The notes beneath the pieces were generated by a model. The model saw only the letters and a list, made by a program, of their open reading frames with translations, was not told the DNA's origin and made no database searches. Shown here piece after piece: positions 62,678 to 64,000 of a stretch of 64,000 bases of DNA. The translations under genes and the position numbers were made by a program. This DNA comes from JAILEN01 sp036723975 (lineage in GTDB: Bacteria > Bacillota > Clostridia > Lachnospirales > Lachnospiraceae): contig DAIMGJ010000010.1 of the NCBI GenBank assembly GCA_036723975.1, positions 1-64,000 of the forward strand. The letters are read 5' to 3'. The first letter of the stretch is position 1. Each line of letters starts with the position of its first letter.

Positions 62678-63274
62678 ATGGCAGAAAAAAGAGTTGCAAC
62701 CATCAATCGTAAGACCAAAGAAACCGATATTTTTTGCGAGTTAAATCTTGACGGAAAAGGAGATTGCGAAGTTTCCACCGGTATTGGCTTTTTGGATCAT
62801 ATGTTGGAGTCATTTGCAAAGCATGGTTTTTTTGATCTTAAGCTTACTTGTAAAGGTGATTTAAATGTAGATTGTCATCATACGATTGAAGATTGCGGAA
62901 TCGTATTGGGAAACTGTATGAAAAAGGCATTGTCTGATAAAACAGGTATAAAACGCTACGGCAGTTTTATGCTTCCCATGGATGATGCTCTGGTGCTTTG
63001 CGCCATTGATTTATCCGGAAGACCGTATTTAAATTTTTCTGCTGATTTTCCTGTGGAAAGAGTGGGATATTTTGATACGGAAATGGTCAGAGAATTCTTT
63101 TATGCAATTTCTTATTCCGCAGGAATGAATTTGCATATAAAACTATTAGATGGTATAAATGCACATCATATGGTGGAAGCCATGTTTAAGGCATTTGCAA
63201 AAGCTTTGGACGAAGCTTCTCAAAAAGATGAACGGATCACTTCAATTTTATCAACGAAAGAAACACTTTGTTAG
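62678..63274 (+). CDS. hisB: imidazoleglycerol-phosphate dehydratase
   Basis: 198 residues, monofunctional. IGFLDHMLESFAKHG (about 31-45), CHHTIEDCGIVLG (about 67-79), FFYAISYSAGMNLH and NAHHMVEAMFKAFAKAL provide the manganese-binding His residues. The phosphatase step is therefore by another protein, in line with the PHP phosphatase at 15961. It starts 23 nt after hisD. Confidence 0.96.
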   Translation: MAEKRVATINRKTKETDIFCELNLDGKGDCEVSTGIGFLDHMLESFAKHGFFDLKLTCKGDLNVDCHHTIEDCGIVLGNCMKKALSDKTGIKRYGSFMLPMDDALVLCAIDLSGRPYLNFSADFPVERVGYFDTEMVREFFYAISYSAGMNLHIKLLDGINAHHMVEAMFKAFAKALDEASQKDERITSILSTKETLC

Positions 63275-63286
63275 GAGTTTTAGTTT

Positions 63287-64000
63287 ATGGAACATAAAAA
63301 TATAGTTGCAACCATCTATTTAAAAGACGGTAAGGCAGTACAGGGCAGAGAAGATACCGGTGAAGGCCGTGATATTTTAAAACTTGCCAAAATGTATAAT
63401 GATACCGGTATTGATAAGCTTTTTTGCGTGGATTTATCCAATGACGATGAAGAGCATGAGAAAAACATTCTTGCCATCCGTGAAATCAACCGTTCCGTTG
63501 ACGTGAAAATCTGCGGTGGCGGAAATATCAAACGCTTGGAAGACGTTAAAAAGTTTTTGTATGCCGGCTGTGTAGAGGTCGTTTTGAACGGTGCGAAACC
63601 GGATACCATAAAACTTTTAAAAGAAGCTGCAGAGCGTTTTGGAAAAGAAAAAATGCTTGTGTCCATTAATACTCTCGATTTTGTTTTTAAAAACGCAGAG
63701 TTAATGTCTTCTTATGTCCATGAGATTCTTGTTATGAACAAAGAACTGGTGAAAGGACTTGAAGATTTAACGGATGTGCCTTACATTCTTTGCCAGAAAG
63801 AGTATGATCTCGATGAAATCGAAAAGCTTTTGTCTTCCGATAAGATTCGCGGAATTTACGGCGATTTTATTAATGATACAACCACGGATATCATGAATCT
63901 TAAGGCTGAATTATCCGAGCGTAATATCTTGATGGATAATTTTGCTCCGAAACTGAAATGGTCCGATTTAAAGACAAACTCCGATGGTTTGGTACCGTGT
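63287..64000 (+). CDS. HisF/HisA-like domain fused to HisI (3' end cut)
   Basis: 238 residues are visible; the gene runs off the window. Residues about 1-225 follow HisF in order: VATIYLKDGKAV, GIDKLFCVDLSND, KICGGGNIKRLEDV, AGCVEVVLNGA, MLVSINTLDF. Both catalytic Asp are missing (CLDVKDG to TIYLKDG; VAIDA to VSINT), so this barrel should not be an active cyclase or isomerase. At about 226 it changes to KLKWSDLKTNSDGLVPC, the start of a HisI (phosphoribosyl-AMP cyclohydrolase) domain, probably followed by HisE. I recall HisIE proteins with such an N-terminal barrel in Lachnospiraceae. GGAG lies 9 nt before ATG 63287. Confidence 0.85.
   Translation, partial: MEHKNIVATIYLKDGKAVQGREDTGEGRDILKLAKMYNDTGIDKLFCVDLSNDDEEHEKNILAIREINRSVDVKICGGGNIKRLEDVKKFLYAGCVEVVLNGAKPDTIKLLKEAAERFGKEKMLVSINTLDFVFKNAELMSSYVHEILVMNKELVKGLEDLTDVPYILCQKEYDLDEIEKLLSSDKIRGIYGDFINDTTTDIMNLKAELSERNILMDNFAPKLKWSDLKTNSDGLVPC

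Overview
The window looks like a chromosomal segment of a low-to-mid GC Firmicute, most likely class Clostridia, family Lachnospiraceae. The reasons are a mini-RNase III gene beside cysS, a SigH-type sporulation sigma gene after rlmB, RecU and an RqcH/NFACT protein, short-form HisG with HisZ, a DUF5717/DUF5716-type gene pair, strong Shine-Dalgarno sites and many TTG starts. The family placement is inference from gene content. I saw no CRISPR array, insertion sequence or prophage. Genes are dense and mostly housekeeping.

Layout. 1-502: the 3' end of a 23S rRNA gene, then tRNA-Trp with its own promoter and a terminator. 503-3600: a 400 bp AT-rich gap, a small HPr-like protein without the active-site histidine, and a nuclease-helicase fusion. 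3637-11837: purL, carA, carB. 11856-12117: tRNA-Val and tRNA-Met. 12132-15963: ispF, cysS, mrnC, rlmB, sigH, ending at a bidirectional terminator facing a PHP histidinol phosphatase. 16891-20135: gap, pgk, tpiA. 20137-25898: degV, purA, a Gld-type ABC ATPase and a GldF-GldG permease fusion, then a small antisense membrane protein. 25870-35251: a SEC-C protein, thrS, two lipoproteins, gpmI, purC, purB and a 139 bp inverted-repeat element. 35266-43333: a CobD/HisC-like enzyme and, divergently, a four-gene cassette of unknown function. 43336-50471: gltX, a short UvrD-like helicase, a DUF1292 protein, a catalytically degenerate isoamylase-like protein, a DUF5662-like protein and trpS. 50474-59463: rqcH, the yicC-gmk-rpoZ-rimO-pgsA-rsmD-coaD operon ending with a coiled-coil protein, a pseudouridine synthase and recU. 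59450-64000: the histidine operon hisZ-hisG-hisD-hisB followed by a HisF-like/HisI fusion cut by the window edge.

How genes work together. purL, purC, purB and purA supply steps of purine synthesis from three loci; carAB feeds pyrimidine and arginine synthesis. gap, pgk, tpiA and gpmI cover lower glycolysis. Five aminoacyl-tRNA synthetases are present (Cys, Thr, Glu, Trp, plus HisZ as a repurposed paralogue). Histidine synthesis is split between the operon at the right end, the PHP phosphatase at 15961 and possibly the aminotransferase-like gene at 35266.

The best candidates for undescribed biology are: the cassette at 36494-43333 (a very large beta/TPR protein, a degenerate Hsp70/actin-fold protein, a TPR-like protein and a two-TM coiled-coil protein); the GH13 isoamylase homologue at 47069 that has lost every catalytic residue; and the His-less HPr-like protein. 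A recurring theme is enzyme folds kept without their catalytic residues: HPr-like, Hsp70-like, GH13 and the HisF-like domain.
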